Below the pieces are notes generated by a model, which saw only the letters and a list, made by a program, of their open reading frames with translations, ran no database searches and was not told the DNA's origin. A stretch of 43,704 nt of DNA from NCBI GenBank assembly GCA_903838995.1, contig CAIMAP010000139.1:1-43704 (forward strand), in the 5' to 3' direction. Source of the stretch: an uncultured bacterium. Its GTDB lineage: Bacteria; Bacteroidota; Bacteroidia; Sphingobacteriales; Sphingobacteriaceae. A program made the position numbers and the translations under genes. Positions within the stretch are counted from its first letter, which is position 1. The number at the start of each line of letters is the position of its first letter. This document shows positions 25,141-33,588 of the stretch, in pieces.

Positions 25141-27042
25141 ATGAGCGATAGTATCAAGCATGAGTGCGGAATTGCACTGATCAGATTAAAAAAACCTTTA
25201 GCATTTTATCAGCAAAAATATGGTTCGGCTACTTATGGCCTCAACAAATTATTTTTATTGATGTCTAAACAGCAAAATCGAGGTCAAGATGGCGCCGGAA
25301 TTGCAACTATCAAACTCAACACTTCGCCCGGCGACCGTTACATCAGTAGGCATCGTTCTACTTCTAAAAATTCGGTAGCAGAAATTTTCGAACATGTTCA
25401 AAATAGATTAATTGAAGTAGAAGCGCAAAATCCAATTGATTACCAAAATGCAGAATGGCTCAAATCTAATGCACCTTATATAGGAGAGTTATTATTGGGT
25501 CATTTAAGATATGGCACATTTGGAAATAATAATATCGAAAATTGTCATCCCTTTTTAAGACAAAATAATTGGATTACCAGAAACCTAATTATAGCTGGCA
25601 ATTTTAACATGACCAATGTGGATGAGTTATTGAATCAACTCTACGAATTGGGTCAACATCCTAAAGAAAAAGCAGATACCATTACCGTATTAGAAAAAAT
25701 AGGACATTTTTTAGATGACGATAACCAACGCCTTTTTGATCATTATAAAACTTTAGGCCATAGCAATGTTGAAATTACCAAGTTAATTGAAGAAAACATT
25801 GATGTGCCTTCTATACTTACCCGCTCTGCAAAAAGTTGGGATGGTGGATATACAATTTGTGGAATGTTAGGTCATGGTGATGCCTTTGTGATGCGAGATC
25901 CATCGGGTATTCGCCCTGCATTTTATTTCGAAGACGAAGAAGTGGTGGTGGTTACTTCCGAAAGACCAGCCATTCAAACGGCATTTAATGTTCCAATAGA
26001 ATCTATCAAAGAAATTCAACCAGGTCATGCTTTAATTATTAAAAAAAGTGGTTTGGTTTCGGAGCATCAATTCATTGAACCAGCTGAAAGAAAAGCTTGT
26101 TCCTTTGAACGCATTTATTTTTCTCGCGGTAACGATGCGGGTATTTATATGGAGCGTAAACAGTTGGGTCGAATGTTAGTACCCAAAATTTTAGCGGCCA
26201 TCGACAACGATTTAACCAATACGGTATTTTCTTATATTCCTAATACAGCAGAAGTTGCTTTTTATGGAATGGTAGAAGGCTTGCATAAGCATGTTAGAAA
26301 ATATCAAAAAGAAAAAATATTAAATTTTCAAAAAGATTTATCAAACGAGTCGCTCGAAAAATTATTAAGTATGGCGCCTCGTGTCGAAAAAATTACCCTC
26401 AAAGATGCTAAGTTGCGCACCTTTATAACCCAAGACGAAGATCGTCAAGATATGGTTGCGCATATTTATGACACTACTTATGGGGTAGTAAAAAAAGGCG
26501 TAGACACCCTTGTTGTCTTAGATGATTCTATTGTAAGAGGAACCACTCTAAAGCAAAGCATCTTAAGAATTTTAGATCGATTAGGTCCGAAAAAAATTAT
26601 AATTGTTTCCTCGGCACCGCAAATTAGGTACCCCGATTGCTACGGAATTGACATGTCTAGAATGGCTGAGTTTGTTGCCTTTTCGGCAACAATTGCCTTA
26701 TTAAAAGAAAGAGGAATGGATCAATTGATTCAACAAGTGTATGATAATTGTAAATCACAAGTAAACTTACCGAGTGATCAAATTAAGAATTTTGTTAAAG
26801 AAATATATAAGCCATTTAGCCCAGAAGAAATTTCTCAAAAAATAGCGGAAATAGTTCGACCTAAAGATATTCAAGCCGAAGTAGCAATTATTTTCCAAAG
26901 CATAGAAGATTTACACATGGCTTGTCCGGGGCATACCGGAGATTGGTATTTTTCTGGTGATTTTCCAACACCAGGCGGCATGAAAGTTGTGAATAATGCT
27001 TTTATAAACTTTATAGAAGGCAGCAATAAGCGTGCTTATTAG
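25141..27042 (+). CDS. purF: Amidophosphoribosyltransferase, long Bacteroidota type
   Basis: This 633-residue cytosolic enzyme is of the PurF type, catalysing the first step of purine synthesis (PRPP plus glutamine to phosphoribosylamine). The N-terminal class II glutaminase begins at Cys9 after an eight-residue leader (HECGIAL), suggesting propeptide removal. RGQDGAG, GHLRYGTFG and SWDGGYTICG follow the family pattern. The phosphoribosyltransferase half has RTFITQDEDRQ and the PRPP loop VVLDDSIVRGTT. It is about 130-150 residues longer than typical PurF, with additions in the glutaminase half and around residues 370-420. A long form is known in Bacteroidota, sometimes beside a canonical PurF, so its exact role may differ. 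It ends flush against the convergent LysE gene. Confidence 0.85.
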   Translation: MSDSIKHECGIALIRLKKPLAFYQQKYGSATYGLNKLFLLMSKQQNRGQDGAGIATIKLNTSPGDRYISRHRSTSKNSVAEIFEHVQNRLIEVEAQNPIDYQNAEWLKSNAPYIGELLLGHLRYGTFGNNNIENCHPFLRQNNWITRNLIIAGNFNMTNVDELLNQLYELGQHPKEKADTITVLEKIGHFLDDDNQRLFDHYKTLGHSNVEITKLIEENIDVPSILTRSAKSWDGGYTICGMLGHGDAFVMRDPSGIRPAFYFEDEEVVVVTSERPAIQTAFNVPIESIKEIQPGHALIIKKSGLVSEHQFIEPAERKACSFERIYFSRGNDAGIYMERKQLGRMLVPKILAAIDNDLTNTVFSYIPNTAEVAFYGMVEGLHKHVRKYQKEKILNFQKDLSNESLEKLLSMAPRVEKITLKDAKLRTFITQDEDRQDMVAHIYDTTYGVVKKGVDTLVVLDDSIVRGTTLKQSILRILDRLGPKKIIIVSSAPQIRYPDCYGIDMSRMAEFVAFSATIALLKERGMDQLIQQVYDNCKSQVNLPSDQIKNFVKEIYKPFSPEEISQKIAEIVRPKDIQAEVAIIFQSIEDLHMACPGHTGDWYFSGDFPTPGGMKVVNNAFINFIEGSNKRAY

Positions 27043-27675
27043 TTAAGCAACTAAGAGAAATAATTTGGCAATAATTGCAAATGCAAAAATCATCAGGGCA
27101 ATGCCAACAATTCTATTCATTAAATGAATCACTTTTGGGTTAAAAAGGTGTCGCATTTTTGCTGCAAAATAGGCTTTAATGATATCGGTACTTAAGACCG
27201 TTCCCATGCAAGTTCCTATAAATATTTTTATTTCATCTTGGCTATAAGTAGCACTGGTGCTCAGGTAACTCACTAATCCGATCCAATAAAATAACATTCC
27301 AGGGTTTAGTAAATTCATAAAAAGCCCTTTAAAATAATAGGCAAAAATCTTCAATTTACTGAGGGTAATTTCTTTGCCTTTTTCTTCGATAACATCGGCT
27401 GGTTTGCTGAAATATCTATAGCCAATAATTCCTAAAAACACACTGCCAATAATTGCGATGTAGTTTTGATAAGTTTGCGCAACCGATAAAAGTTTAGCGC
27501 CTAATAAAGTAATACTGACAAATATTAAATCGGCCGAAAAAACGCCTATAGCAAAAACTGCACCTGCAAAAAAGCCTTTCTGTATACTGGTTCTTATCAG
27601 TGAAAAAAATGCCGGCCCTGTCATAATTGTCATGAGCAGTCCTGCACCAATTGCACCTAATAATAATTGTATCAT
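27043..27675 (-). CDS. LysE/RhtB family amino-acid exporter
   Basis: This 210-residue inner-membrane protein has about six hydrophobic helices. The N-terminal LLGAIGAGLLMTIMTGPAFFSLIRTSIQKGF matches the LysE family signature (G-x-GPxxxxxxxxxxxxG), and the central ISxLGAKLL and GYRYF parts agree. A cytoplasmic charged loop (KPADVIEEKGKEITLSKLK) lies between helices 3 and 4. Such proteins export amino acids or related compounds by proton exchange; the substrate is unknown. Its stop codon begins at the base after the purF stop on the opposite strand. No clear promoter box was identified in the 131 bases upstream. Confidence 0.85.
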   Translation of the reverse strand: MIQLLLGAIGAGLLMTIMTGPAFFSLIRTSIQKGFFAGAVFAIGVFSADLIFVSITLLGAKLLSVAQTYQNYIAIIGSVFLGIIGYRYFSKPADVIEEKGKEITLSKLKIFAYYFKGLFMNLLNPGMLFYWIGLVSYLSTSATYSQDEIKIFIGTCMGTVLSTDIIKAYFAAKMRHLFNPKVIHLMNRIVGIALMIFAFAIIAKLFLLVA

Positions 27676-27785
27676 TTATAAAGTATTGTCTTGTAAATTT
27701 GTGAAAATAAATAAGAATACCCAATTTTTAGCCCATTTAATATTTAAATATTTTATAATTAGTAGCAAATTCAGGAGAGTTTTCT

Positions 27786-27793
27786 TAAACTTG
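27786..27793 (+). promoter_or_regulatory. Weak -7 box before the dCMP deaminase gene
   Basis: TAAACTTG differs from TAnnTTTG at one position and lies 13 bases before the ATG. No -33 element was seen at the right spacing. The 131-base divergent gap with the LysE gene holds nothing else recognisable. Confidence 0.25.
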
Positions 27794-27806
27794 CCCTTAT
27801 AACCTT

Positions 27807-28277
27807 ATGAAAACTCGTCCAGCATTCGATCAGATATTCATGAATTTGGCCCTAGATTTGGCTAAACGTTCTCATTGTGTGAAAGCGCAAGTAGGAGCGG
27901 TATTAACTAAAGATACGCGGATCATATCTATTGGCTATAATGGCCCGCCAGCTGGCACGCATAATTGCGATGAAGAATTTCAAATAGATGGCTGTCCAAG
28001 AGATACCAAAGGCAGTTGCTCTTTGGCTTTACATGCCGAAGAAAACGCCATTTTATATGCTGCAAAAAATGGTTCGCAATTAGAGGGAACTACATTATAT
28101 TGTACTTTATCGCCATGTATAAGTTGTGCGCGCCTAATTTTTCAGTCGGGTATTAAAAAAGTTTATTTCCATTCTTCTTATGCCCAATATAAAGGTTTAG
28201 CCGTCGATGAAGGGGTCGAATTTTTACGAAAATTTGGCGTAGAAACCTTTCAATATGAGCTTGATGCAGGGGTATAA
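27807..28277 (+). CDS. dCMP deaminase / ComEB-type cytidine deaminase
   Basis: This 156-residue cytosolic zinc deaminase converts dCMP to dUMP for thymidylate synthesis. The catalytic HAE motif is at His76-Ala77-Glu78, and PCxxC (SPCISC) supplies Cys104 and Cys107, completing the zinc site. The N-terminal [23 protein letters not shown] block and the Cys-containing stretch NCDEE...DGC...GSC are typical of the dCMP deaminase branch. It has a normal length. It lies just before guaA, with a 62-base gap that contains the guaA promoter box, so the two are probably separate transcripts. Confidence 0.92.
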   Translation: MKTRPAFDQIFMNLALDLAKRSHCVKAQVGAVLTKDTRIISIGYNGPPAGTHNCDEEFQIDGCPRDTKGSCSLALHAEENAILYAAKNGSQLEGTTLYCTLSPCISCARLIFQSGIKKVYFHSSYAQYKGLAVDEGVEFLRKFGVETFQYELDAGV

Positions 28278-28328
28278 AAAAAATCAAATTTCCTAGTAGC
28301 TGCAATCCCAAATTTCATTTCGAAAATG

Positions 28329-28336
28329 TATCTTTG
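28329..28336 (+). promoter_or_regulatory. Putative -7 box for guaA
   Basis: TATCTTTG matches TAnnTTTG exactly and ends only three bases before the ATG at 28340. If used, transcription would start at or next to the ATG, giving a leaderless mRNA. The TTG of the ORF-track start lies within this box, which argues against that start. Confidence 0.42.
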
Positions 28337-28339
28337 CGC

Positions 28340-29869
28340 ATGCAGGAGAAAATTATCATTCTTGATTTTGGTTCACAGTACACCCAATTAATTGCGCGTA
28401 GAGTTAGAGAACTAAATGTTTATTGTGAAATACATCCATTTCACCATGTTCCAGTTTTAGACGAATCAGTAAAAGGAGTTATTCTTTCGGGAAGCCCACA
28501 TTCTGTTCGGGAAGACCAAGCCCCCAATGTCGACTTTCAAGCGATTGCTGCAAATTACCCTGTATTAGGTATTTGTTATGGTGCTCAATTGATCGCACAA
28601 CAATCGGGTGGTGAGGTAATGCCTTCTAAAATTAGAGAATATGGTCGTGCAAATTTACTAGAGGTACATTCTAGTAATAAATTAATGAAAAGTATTCCTG
28701 TTCAATCTCAAGTGTGGATGTCGCATGGAGACACCATTTCGGAAATACCTGTAAATTTTGAAATTATTGCCAGTACAGATTCTGTTAAAATTGCTGCATT
28801 TCAGGTGAGCAATACAAATATTTACGGCATACAATTTCATCCAGAAGTAACGCATTCAACCGACGGCAAACAATTATTACAAAACTTTTTAGTCGATATA
28901 TGTGCTTGCTCACAAAACTGGACACCAGATGCTTTTATTGAAACAACCATTGCCGCATTGAAAAATCAATTAGGCGATGATCAAGTGGTACTTGGCTTGT
29001 CGGGTGGGGTTGATTCATCGGTAGCTGCTATTTTATTACACAAAGCCATTGGTAAAAACTTGCATTGTATTTTTGTCGATAACGGTTTATTACGTAAAAA
29101 TGAATACGAAGAAGTATTAGCTTCTTATCAACACATGGGTTTAAATGTTAAAGGGGTTGATGCCAAAGAATTATTTTATACAGACCTTAAAGGCTTATCT
29201 GATCCGGAACAAAAAAGAAAAGCCATTGGAAAAGTTTTCATCGATGTTTTTGATGCAGAATCACATTTAATTGAAAATGTTAAATGGTTAGGACAAGGAA
29301 CAATTTATCCAGATGTAATAGAATCGGTATCGGTTAAAGGTCCATCGGCAACCATTAAATCGCATCACAATGTGGGGGGCTTACCCGACTTTATGAAATT
29401 AAAAGTAGTTGAACCTTTGAATACTTTATTTAAAGATGAAGTACGAAGAGTTGGAAGAGCTTTGGCCATAGACGATAAAATTTTAAACAGACATCCTTTT
29501 CCTGGGCCTGGTTTAGGCATTCGAATTTTAGGAGAAGTCACCAAAGAAAAAATAGCCATCTTACAACAAGCAGATTATATTTATATTAATCATTTAAAAA
29601 ATGCGGGTTGGTACGATAAAATTTGGCAAGCTGGTGCTATTTTTTTACCAGTTCAATCGGTTGGTGTAATGGGCGATGAAAGAACTTACGAACATGTAGT
29701 TGCCTTAAGAGCCGTGGAGTCTGTTGATGGAATGACGGCAGATTGGTCGCCCATCCCTTATGATTTATTAGCAAAAATTTCGAACGATATCATTAATCAA
29801 GTAAAAGGCGTAAATCGTGTGGTTTATGATATTAGCTCTAAACCCCCTGCAACCATTGAATGGGAATAA
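28340..29869 (+). CDS. guaA: GMP synthase (glutamine-hydrolysing)
   Basis: This 509-residue cytosolic enzyme converts XMP to GMP using glutamine and ATP. The N-terminal class I amidotransferase has Cys79 (GICYGAQ), His167 and Glu169 (FHPEVTH). The ATP pyrophosphatase domain carries the P-loop SGGVDSS at 221-227. The C-terminal dimerisation domain includes [12 protein letters not shown] and ends in the invariant PPATIEWE. The ORF track begins at a TTG (28334) that overlaps the promoter box; ATG 28340 ([15 protein letters not shown]) fits the family start. The 3' end overlaps the next gene. Confidence 0.96.
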   Translation: MQEKIIILDFGSQYTQLIARRVRELNVYCEIHPFHHVPVLDESVKGVILSGSPHSVREDQAPNVDFQAIAANYPVLGICYGAQLIAQQSGGEVMPSKIREYGRANLLEVHSSNKLMKSIPVQSQVWMSHGDTISEIPVNFEIIASTDSVKIAAFQVSNTNIYGIQFHPEVTHSTDGKQLLQNFLVDICACSQNWTPDAFIETTIAALKNQLGDDQVVLGLSGGVDSSVAAILLHKAIGKNLHCIFVDNGLLRKNEYEEVLASYQHMGLNVKGVDAKELFYTDLKGLSDPEQKRKAIGKVFIDVFDAESHLIENVKWLGQGTIYPDVIESVSVKGPSATIKSHHNVGGLPDFMKLKVVEPLNTLFKDEVRRVGRALAIDDKILNRHPFPGPGLGIRILGEVTKEKIAILQQADYIYINHLKNAGWYDKIWQAGAIFLPVQSVGVMGDERTYEHVVALRAVESVDGMTADWSPIPYDLLAKISNDIINQVKGVNRVVYDISSKPPATIEWE

Positions 29870-31004
29870 GCACATATTTGTAGCTATTTTATGGCTAAGT
29901 TTTTTTTCTGCTGCTCATGCACAGTCGGAGCATAGCAACTATGAAAAAAATAAAGCAAACATTGCTTTGTTATTACCCTTTCAATTTCAACAAATAGATC
30001 CTGCTGCAAACTTGCTGCAAAAAGATTTTGACAATGCTAATTTTGCCATTGATTATTATCGTGGATTTATATTAGGGTTAGATTCCTTAGCCAGCTTGGG
30101 TTATGGAACAAACCTGAATTTATTTGATACAGAAAACGATTCATTGGCCATTGAAAATATTTGTAAAACCAATGCCTTGCAAAATGCAGATTTCATTTTT
30201 GGTCCATTTTACCCTAAAGAATTAGCGATAATCAATGCTTTTTCAAAAAAAAATAATAAAATAATAATCTCTCCAATTTCTCCGCTACCTGTTGATATTT
30301 TGAAAAACAAAAACATCATCATGTTAAATAATACCTTAGAATCACATGCCATGCAAATGGCGGCATTTGCGGTAAATCATTTACAGTTAAAAAAATATTT
30401 AGTAGTTAGGAGCGGATTATTAGCAGAATCGAGGTATTCAAAGACTTTCTCAACTGCAATAGATTCAATAGCTAAAGGCATTAACAAAAAAGAAATCATA
30501 GTTGCTAAAGCGGGTTTAAAAACCATTGAAGCAAATCTATCTAAATACGAAGAAAATTATATTTTAGTGCCCAATGCCGATCAAGCATTTGCGATTACCT
30601 TATTCAAACAGCTCGAAGAGTATAAAAATAATTATGCTATTACTTTGTTGGTACACCCTAAATGGATTGATTTTCAAACCATAGAACCTACATTGTTGCA
30701 AAAGTATAAGGTTATTTTAACGACGGCTTATTTTGTAGACTATAACCTTCCCGCGGTGAGTATTTTTGTGAAAAAATTTAGAGACACCTTTTTTACAGAA
30801 CCACAGGAGATGGCATTCAAAGGCTTCGATCAAGCGATGTATTTACTGCCATTGATGCAGAAAATAAAAGAAAATAATGCATTGCCAGCTTATCAAGGAT
30901 TGGCGAGTAAATTTAATTTACAAGATCAAAACGGATTAGGTTTAAAAAATACGGCCATTCATATTTTGCAATACTGCGAAAATGATTTATACCCCATCAA
31001 ATGA
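29856..31004 (+). CDS. Periplasmic-binding-fold (type 1) protein, exported
   Basis: This exported protein of about 382 residues has a hydrophobic signal segment ([18 protein letters not shown]) and a mature part with alternating alpha/beta patterns. [11 protein letters not shown] and the [19 protein letters not shown]-like section resemble type 1 periplasmic binding proteins (the LivJ/LpoA fold). No transporter genes are adjacent. In several Bacteroidota a LysM-containing protein with a similar binding domain follows guaA; here the LysM part is absent. The ORF track starts at GTG 29817, deep in guaA. I prefer TTG 29856 (14-base overlap); ATG 29826 is also possible. The stop overlaps the rsmB-like ATG as ATGA. 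The ligand is unknown. Confidence 0.72.
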   Translation: MNGNKHIFVAILWLSFFSAAHAQSEHSNYEKNKANIALLLPFQFQQIDPAANLLQKDFDNANFAIDYYRGFILGLDSLASLGYGTNLNLFDTENDSLAIENICKTNALQNADFIFGPFYPKELAIINAFSKKNNKIIISPISPLPVDILKNKNIIMLNNTLESHAMQMAAFAVNHLQLKKYLVVRSGLLAESRYSKTFSTAIDSIAKGINKKEIIVAKAGLKTIEANLSKYEENYILVPNADQAFAITLFKQLEEYKNNYAITLLVHPKWIDFQTIEPTLLQKYKVILTTAYFVDYNLPAVSIFVKKFRDTFFTEPQEMAFKGFDQAMYLLPLMQKIKENNALPAYQGLASKFNLQDQNGLGLKNTAIHILQYCENDLYPIK

Positions 31005-32149
31005 TAGTTGAAAATAGACTGCGAATTTTTAATGCTTTTTTAACTGAATTTCCAAAAGATCGACCTGTTACAAAATACTTGCCCGAATATTTCAAGCGTA
31101 ACAAGCAAATGGGCTCGCGAGATCGAAAAAATTTATCTAAAGCAATATATTCCTATTTTAGATTGGGTAATTGCTTAGCGGGCCTTAAATCGGACGAAAG
31201 TCTTTTTGTAGCTTTGTTTCTTACTGCTAATAGCCCAGACGATATGCTGGCTTATTTTAAGCCTGCCTATCAAGAAAGAATTACAGATAGCCTATCCGAA
31301 AAAGCTACCTATTTAGCTTCGTTATTTCCCGAATTTAATTTAAACGACATTTTTCCGTTTACTGCACATCTTTCTGCTTCGATAGATCAAACGCTTTTTA
31401 TCAATTCGCAATTAATACAACCCGATTTATTTATTAGAGTAATTAAAGGAGCGGAGCAAAAATTGGCAGCCTATTTAAACGAAGCACAAATACCTTTTGA
31501 AAAAAAGGAATGGTGTTATCGATTGCCCAATGCTGCAAAATTATTGAATACAGAATATTTGTATGAGGTTCAAGATCAATCATCGCAATACACAGCCAAT
31601 TATTTTCAACCAAAGCCAAAACAAATGTGGTGGGATTGTTGTGCCGCAAGTGGCGGCAAAAGCTTATTGTTACATGCTTTGGAGCCTAGTGTTTATATTT
31701 TAGCTTCCGATAATAGGGCATCTAGCTTACTGAATCTGGAAGTTAGGTTTAAGCAAGCAGGCATTACGCAATTTCGACGAAGAGAGATAGACTTATTAGC
31801 AGAAATTAATTCGATTGAAAAAGATAGTATGGATGGTATTATTTTAGATGCGCCATGTTCTGGTTCGGGCACCTGGTCTAGAACACCAGAAATGTTGAGT
31901 CAATTTAAAGAATCGCAATTAGAGAAATTTATTTATTTGCAGAGAACCATTGCCGAAAATGCTTCTCAATTTTTGAAACCTGGTTGCCCATTGGTTTACA
32001 TTACCTGTTCCGTTTTTAAAGAAGAAAACGAAGATGCGGTTGACTATTTTTTAGCAAATTTGCCTTTAAAATTAGAAAAGATGGAATTGATTAAAGGTTA
32101 TGAAAGCAAGGCCGACACGATGTTTGTGGCCCGCTTCATAAAGTATTAA
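31001..32149 (+). CDS. RsmB/NOP-family rRNA m5C methyltransferase
   Basis: This 382-residue SAM-dependent RNA (cytosine-5) methyltransferase has motif I CCAASGGKSLLL, which binds SAM. Motif IV, DAPCSGSGTW, provides Cys286, and motif VI, ITCSVFKEEN, has Cys336 as the likely nucleophile; the two-cysteine arrangement is typical of RsmB/NOP enzymes. The N-terminal ~150 residues form an RNA-binding-like region resembling RsmB's NusB-related part, though weakly. The target is probably 16S rRNA, but tRNA is possible. The start overlaps the upstream gene by four bases, and the stop overlaps the convergent yebC stop by four bases (TTAA). Confidence 0.88.
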   Translation: MIVENRLRIFNAFLTEFPKDRPVTKYLPEYFKRNKQMGSRDRKNLSKAIYSYFRLGNCLAGLKSDESLFVALFLTANSPDDMLAYFKPAYQERITDSLSEKATYLASLFPEFNLNDIFPFTAHLSASIDQTLFINSQLIQPDLFIRVIKGAEQKLAAYLNEAQIPFEKKEWCYRLPNAAKLLNTEYLYEVQDQSSQYTANYFQPKPKQMWWDCCAASGGKSLLLHALEPSVYILASDNRASSLLNLEVRFKQAGITQFRRREIDLLAEINSIEKDSMDGIILDAPCSGSGTWSRTPEMLSQFKESQLEKFIYLQRTIAENASQFLKPGCPLVYITCSVFKEENEDAVDYFLANLPLKLEKMELIKGYESKADTMFVARFIKY

Positions 32150-32853
32150 GCCATATTATGGTACACCTCGTTTACATCATCATCCTCGTCCATTTTATCA
32201 ATTAGTTTATCGATTTCTGCTCGCTGTTCATCGGTGACTTCAACGGTGCTCAATGGGAATCTTTGTAATTCAGAACTGATAATATTAATTCCTTTTTCTT
32301 CTAACACTTTTTGCATCGATCCAAATTCTTCAAAAGCAGTATAGATAACTATTTCGTTTTCATCTAACTCAATTTCTTCGGCACCGTAATCGATAAATTC
32401 TAATTCCATTTCATCGGGATCCAAACCTTCGGCACTAATTCTAAAAACGGCTTTACGTTCGAAAACAAAATTTAAAGAACCCGAAGTACCTAAGCTGCCA
32501 TTAAATTTGGTGAAATAACTTCTTACATTGGCAACCGTTCTGTTAATATTGTCGGTTGAAGTTTCTACTAAGATAGCTACACCATGGGGTGCATAGCCTT
32601 CGTATACAATTTCTTCGTAATCTTTTTCGTCTTTTGATGACGCGCGTTTTATAGCAGACTCTATTCGGTCTTTTGGCATATTTGCGCCTTTACCATTTTG
32701 AATAACTACACGAAGGCGAGCATTGGTTTCGGGGTTTGGGCCACCGGCCTTTACAGCCATAACAATGTCTTTGCCAATGCGGGTAAATGTTTTAGCCATT
32801 TTACCCCAACGTTTCATTTTGCGTTCTTTACGAAATTCGAATGCTCTTCCCAT
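32146..32853 (-). CDS. yebC: YebC/PmpR family protein
   Basis: This 235-residue cytosolic protein has the complete YebC pattern: MGRAFEFRKERKMKRWGKMAK N-terminus, GGPNPETNARLR, NMPKDRIESAIKRA, and YEGYAPHGVAILVE. The acidic middle domain and the EVYHNM end also fit. Family members were described as transcription regulators and more recently as translation factors that help ribosomes through difficult stretches. It lies 78 bases after the marC-like gene on the same strand, so it may be co-transcribed with it or have its own promoter. It is convergent with the rRNA methyltransferase gene. Confidence 0.94.
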   Translation of the reverse strand: MGRAFEFRKERKMKRWGKMAKTFTRIGKDIVMAVKAGGPNPETNARLRVVIQNGKGANMPKDRIESAIKRASSKDEKDYEEIVYEGYAPHGVAILVETSTDNINRTVANVRSYFTKFNGSLGTSGSLNFVFERKAVFRISAEGLDPDEMELEFIDYGAEEIELDENEIVIYTAFEEFGSMQKVLEEKGINIISSELQRFPLSTVEVTDEQRAEIDKLIDKMDEDDDVNEVYHNMA

Positions 32854-32931
32854 ACTATTTTTTCAAATGATGTACGAAGGTATAGAAAATTTAAAATTTC
32901 TACAAAAAATTAACCTTCCTAATAAATGCAA

Positions 32932-33516
32932 TTATAAACCTGTATTGTGTCTGAAAAGCTTAATGGCTATTGCTAGCAAGATGATTCCAAATGCTTTTCT
33001 TAAAATATTTAAACCTGTTTTGCCAAGCAGATTTTCGAGTCTTAAAGTGTTTTTTAATACGGCGTAAACAAAAATCATATTAATAATAATTCCAAAAATA
33101 ATGTTTTGTGTTTCGTATTCACTTTTTAATGACAATAGGGTAGTCATGGTGCCAGCACCAGCAATTATTGGAAAGGCTAAAGGCACAATGGAAACAGAAT
33201 CGGGAATTTCATCTTTGAAAAAATTTGCACCCAATACCATTTCTAGTGCAATAATAAAAATAACCAAAGAGCCAGCAATGGCAAATGATTTTACATCTAA
33301 GCCAATAACAGCAAGTAATTGCTCTCCTAAGAATAAAAATAAAATCATTAAAATTAAAGCAACCATCGATGCCTTTTCGGATTGAATATGACCAGCTTTT
33401 TTGCGCAATTGAATGATAATGGGAATGGCACCAACAATATCAATAATGGCAAATAAAATCATGGTGACAGAAATGATCTCTTTGAAGTTGAAATAATGTA
33501 AGATGGCGTTTTTCAT
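32932..33516 (-). CDS. MarC family integral membrane protein
   Basis: This 194-residue protein has six predicted membrane helices. The N-terminal helix MILFAIIDIVGAIPIIIQL matches the MarC family (DUF/UPF0056 NAAT type), and the central FAIAGSLVIFIIALEMVLG and PLAFPIIAGAGTMTTLL blocks are characteristic. The physiological role is not established; some members were proposed to transport neutral amino acids, while MarC itself is not confirmed as a drug-resistance factor. The terminator of the upstream permease gene ends just before it, so it should have its own start of transcription. Confidence 0.9.
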   Translation of the reverse strand: MKNAILHYFNFKEIISVTMILFAIIDIVGAIPIIIQLRKKAGHIQSEKASMVALILMILFLFLGEQLLAVIGLDVKSFAIAGSLVIFIIALEMVLGANFFKDEIPDSVSIVPLAFPIIAGAGTMTTLLSLKSEYETQNIIFGIIINMIFVYAVLKNTLRLENLLGKTGLNILRKAFGIILLAIAIKLFRHNTGL

Positions 33517-33527
33517 ATTATTTAATT

Positions 33528-33564
33528 TAAAAAAAGCCAGTATTCAAAAATAAAAATACTGGCT
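33528..33564 (-). terminator. Rho-independent terminator after the APC permease
   Basis: On the minus strand a 10-bp stem, agccagtatt / aatactggct, with a 10-base loop is followed by about six T. It lies 25 bases after the permease stop and just before the marC start, separating the two. Confidence 0.72.
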
Positions 33565-33588
33565 CTTTGTAATATTTAATGTTGTTAT

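Noticed and set aside
32723-33067. 114-aa plus-strand ORF spanning the yebC/marC gap
   Set aside because: It covers the reverse strand of two real genes and an AT-rich gap, with no recognisable domain.
33545-33552. TATTTTTG on the minus strand as a marC promoter
   Set aside because: It lies in the loop of the permease terminator hairpin and has no -33 element; chance match in AT-rich sequence is more likely.
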